Shown here piece by piece: positions 62,735 to 64,000 of a stretch of DNA of 64,000 nucleotides; position 1 is the stretch's first letter; each line of letters opens with the position of its first letter. Source of the stretch: Pseudactinotalea terrae (GTDB lineage Bacteria; Actinomycetota; Actinomycetes; Actinomycetales; Beutenbergiaceae). A program made the translations under genes and the position numbers. Under the pieces are notes generated by a model that was not told the DNA's origin, searched no databases, and saw only the letters and a list, made by a program, of their open reading frames with translations. The stretch spans positions 124,001-188,000 of the forward strand of contig NZ_WNXZ01000007.1 in NCBI RefSeq assembly GCF_009733845.1. The letters are read 5' to 3'.

Positions 62735-62779
62735 TGTGCCGAATGTGCATAGTGTGCAGTATGTGACAGGTGTCTATCG
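62735..62779. repeat. Five 9-bp units before the M23 peptidase gene
   Basis: TGTG or TGTC begins at 62735, 62744, 62753, 62762 and 62771, a strict 9-bp period (units such as TGTGCCGAA and TGTGCATAG). The rest of each unit varies. It is followed by an inverted repeat CAGGTGT ... ACACCTG (62767-62773 and 62782-62788). It lies 46 bases upstream of the peptidase start, so it may be an operator region or a short slippage array. Confidence 0.5.
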
Positions 62780-62909
62780 ACACACCTGCCCTGCGGGCAT
62801 CTCCGGGACCCTGACTTGCCCGTGTCGGGAGCCCGCCTCGAGCCGACGGTGGCGACGGTCGGACGGGTCGGTCACCGGGTATCCGCAGGCGCGCGTCGAC
62901 GTTGCATCG

Positions 62910-62938
62910 TTGCCAACCAACTAGATAGTTGCTACCTT
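62910..62938 (+). promoter_or_regulatory. TetR promoter with operator in its spacer
   Basis: TTGCCA (62910-62915), 17 bases, TACCTT (62933-62938), then six bases to the GTG of the regulator. The palindrome CAACTA-GA-TAGTTG (62918-62931) fills the spacer. The arrangement predicts tight autorepression and a leaderless message. Confidence 0.7.
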
Positions 62939-62944
62939 CGGCGC

Positions 62945-63532
62945 GTGCCCGCATCCGGATCGACCAGGGACGGCCACGCGTCGAGAGAACGCCTCTTGAA
63001 CGCTGCGACAGCGGAGTTTGCGCAGTACGGCCTCGCAGGGGCGCGCGTCGACCGGATCGCCGCCGCAGCAGGCGTGAACAAGGCGCAGTCGTACGCCTGG
63101 TTCGGCAACAAGGACAACCTGTTCGCGCTGGTCTTCGCCCGACACCTGGCCGCGATCGCCCAGCTCATCCCTCTCGACGGGTTCGACCTGCCCGACTACG
63201 TCGTGCGGCTGTACGACTTCTACCTCGAGGACCCCACGCACGTGCGGCTCGCGACCTGGATGCGCCTCGAACGGGTGCCAGCGGGCCTGCTCTCGGAGCA
63301 GATGAACGACCACCTGGGCCCGATGCTGGAGAGCATCGCGCTCGCACAGGCGCAGGGTGTGGTGACGGACCGGTACACCCCCCCTGAGGCGTATCAGCTC
63401 GCCATCGGCCTGAGCCTGACCTGGTCGCCCGCCAGCGTCCTGGTCGCGGCTGCGCCGGACGACGACGAGTCCGAGCATCAGCGGCGACGCGCGATCCTGC
63501 GAGAAACCGCGCAGCGCACCTTCGCGCCCTGA
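62945..63532 (+). CDS. TetR-family repressor
   Basis: 195 residues. HTH in the N-terminus: RERLLNAATAEFAQYGLAGA, VDRIAAAAGVNKAQSYAWFG, NKDNLFALVF. The C-terminal part resembles the TetR_C_17-like domain (MRLERVPAGLL). The GTG at 62945 follows a promoter and operator so closely that the message should be leaderless. It probably also controls the alcohol dehydrogenase gene downstream. Confidence 0.92.
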   Translation: MPASGSTRDGHASRERLLNAATAEFAQYGLAGARVDRIAAAAGVNKAQSYAWFGNKDNLFALVFARHLAAIAQLIPLDGFDLPDYVVRLYDFYLEDPTHVRLATWMRLERVPAGLLSEQMNDHLGPMLESIALAQAQGVVTDRYTPPEAYQLAIGLSLTWSPASVLVAAAPDDDESEHQRRRAILRETAQRTFAP

Positions 63533-63631
63533 CCCGATGCGAACCACACCGACCCCACGACGACGAATGGACCTCATGACCACGAGTCACCGCACATGCC
63601 CGGCCCGCCGTCCAGGCCGGCTGAGCTTGGG

Positions 63632-64000
63632 ATGGCTTCGGCAACGGCCTACGCCGCCCTCTCATCCGACACACCGCTGCAGCCGATCACGATCACCCGT
63701 CGCGAGCTGCGCGACGACGATGTGGCCGTCACGATCACGCACTGCGGGGTGTGCCACTCCGACCTCGATGCCATCCGCGGGCACCGGGGTCCGACACCGC
63801 TCGTACCAGGGCACGAGTTCGTGGGGATCGTCACCGCGGTCGGTACGAGTGTCTCGCAGCTCGGACCGGGCGATCGGGTCGCCGTCGGAAACATCGTCGA
63901 CAGCTGCGGCGCGTGCGACATGTGCCTGGCCGGCCAGGAGAACTACTGCCGGGAGTTCCCCACCCTCACCTACGGAGGCACGGACCGGCACGACCGCACA
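63632..64000 (+). CDS. Zinc-dependent NADP alcohol dehydrogenase, 3' end cut off by the window
   Basis: The first 123 residues are visible: YAALSSDTPLQPITITRREL, catalytic zinc Cys in ITHCGVCHSDLDAI, His/Glu in LVPGHEFVGIVTAVG, and structural zinc cysteines in SCGACDMCLAGQENYC. This fits the YahK/cinnamyl-alcohol-dehydrogenase branch that reduces aldehydes with NADPH. The ATG at 63632 is the start of homology. It lies 99 bases after the TetR gene, same strand, and is likely under its control. Confidence 0.93.
   Translation, partial: MASATAYAALSSDTPLQPITITRRELRDDDVAVTITHCGVCHSDLDAIRGHRGPTPLVPGHEFVGIVTAVGTSVSQLGPGDRVAVGNIVDSCGACDMCLAGQENYCREFPTLTYGGTDRHDRT

Overview
The window is very GC-rich, with tightly packed genes, many GTG starts, and 1-4 base stop/start overlaps. 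It looks like the chromosome of a motile actinomycete. The gene order fliC-fliD-fliS ... flgB-flgC-fliE-fliF-fliG-fliH-fliI-fliJ-NlpC/P60-fliK-flgD-flgE-flbD-motA-motB-fliM-fliN-fliO-fliP-fliQ-fliR-flhB-flhA-csrA is the arrangement known from flagellated Actinobacteria. A Micrococcales member (Cellulomonas-like) is a reasonable inference, not a proof.

Region 1 (1-23.1 kb) is a nearly complete flagellar regulon on the plus strand. It starts inside flagellin and ends with csrA. Three matching promoter-like sites (TTACA-N14-GCCGA[C/T]AG) lie before flgB, flbD and fliM and divide the cluster into transcription units. A hairpin follows fliC, and a perfect 24-bp stem separates flgE from flbD. Oddities are an FlhF-like protein that has lost its P-loop, FliM without the usual CheY-binding N-terminal peptide, a long FliN, no fliL between motB and fliM, and an NlpC/P60 hydrolase between fliJ and fliK.

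Region 2 (23.1-41.7 kb) is accessory. It holds an RHH regulator, two unknown proteins, and a TetR-controlled SDR/aldo-keto reductase pair with twin palindromic operators. It also holds a HepT/MntA-type toxin-antitoxin pair whose antitoxin carries an HTH, and a large SWIM/SNF2 ATPase. A second, decayed copy of the SNF2 3' end lies 2 kb away and brackets a broken sulfatase and a DUF4143-type ATPase that has 23-bp-spaced iterons at its start. Then come a VapBC/FitAB pair with a two-half-site operator, a three-gene polymorphic toxin locus (WXG-like partner, Tox-REase-5-like toxin, immunity protein), an apparently dead aminoglycoside-phosphotransferase-like protein, and a DUF1206 membrane protein.

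Region 3 (42.3-53 kb) is a carbohydrate locus. An eight-gene minus-strand operon (binding protein, two permeases, two class II aldolases, two ADP-dependent-kinase-family proteins, one SDR) diverges from a DeoR regulator plus a sulfatase. Three TGCA motifs phased at exactly 10 bp lie between them. A formylglycine-generating enzyme, needed to activate the sulfatase cysteine, sits 5.5 kb further on. I infer desulfation, uptake, phosphorylation and aldol cleavage of a sulfated sugar. This is the best candidate in the window for an undescribed pathway.

Region 4 (53-64 kb) is mixed. It contains a large pRiA4b-ORF3-like protein, a membrane protein with a possible TIR-like tail, a lipid kinase, the FGE, an AraC regulator divergent from a DHFR-like reductase, a secreted M23 peptidase with FG-GAP/VCBS repeats, a TetR regulator with an operator inside its own promoter, and the start of a zinc alcohol dehydrogenase cut by the window end. 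I saw no rRNA, tRNA, CRISPR array or intact insertion sequence.
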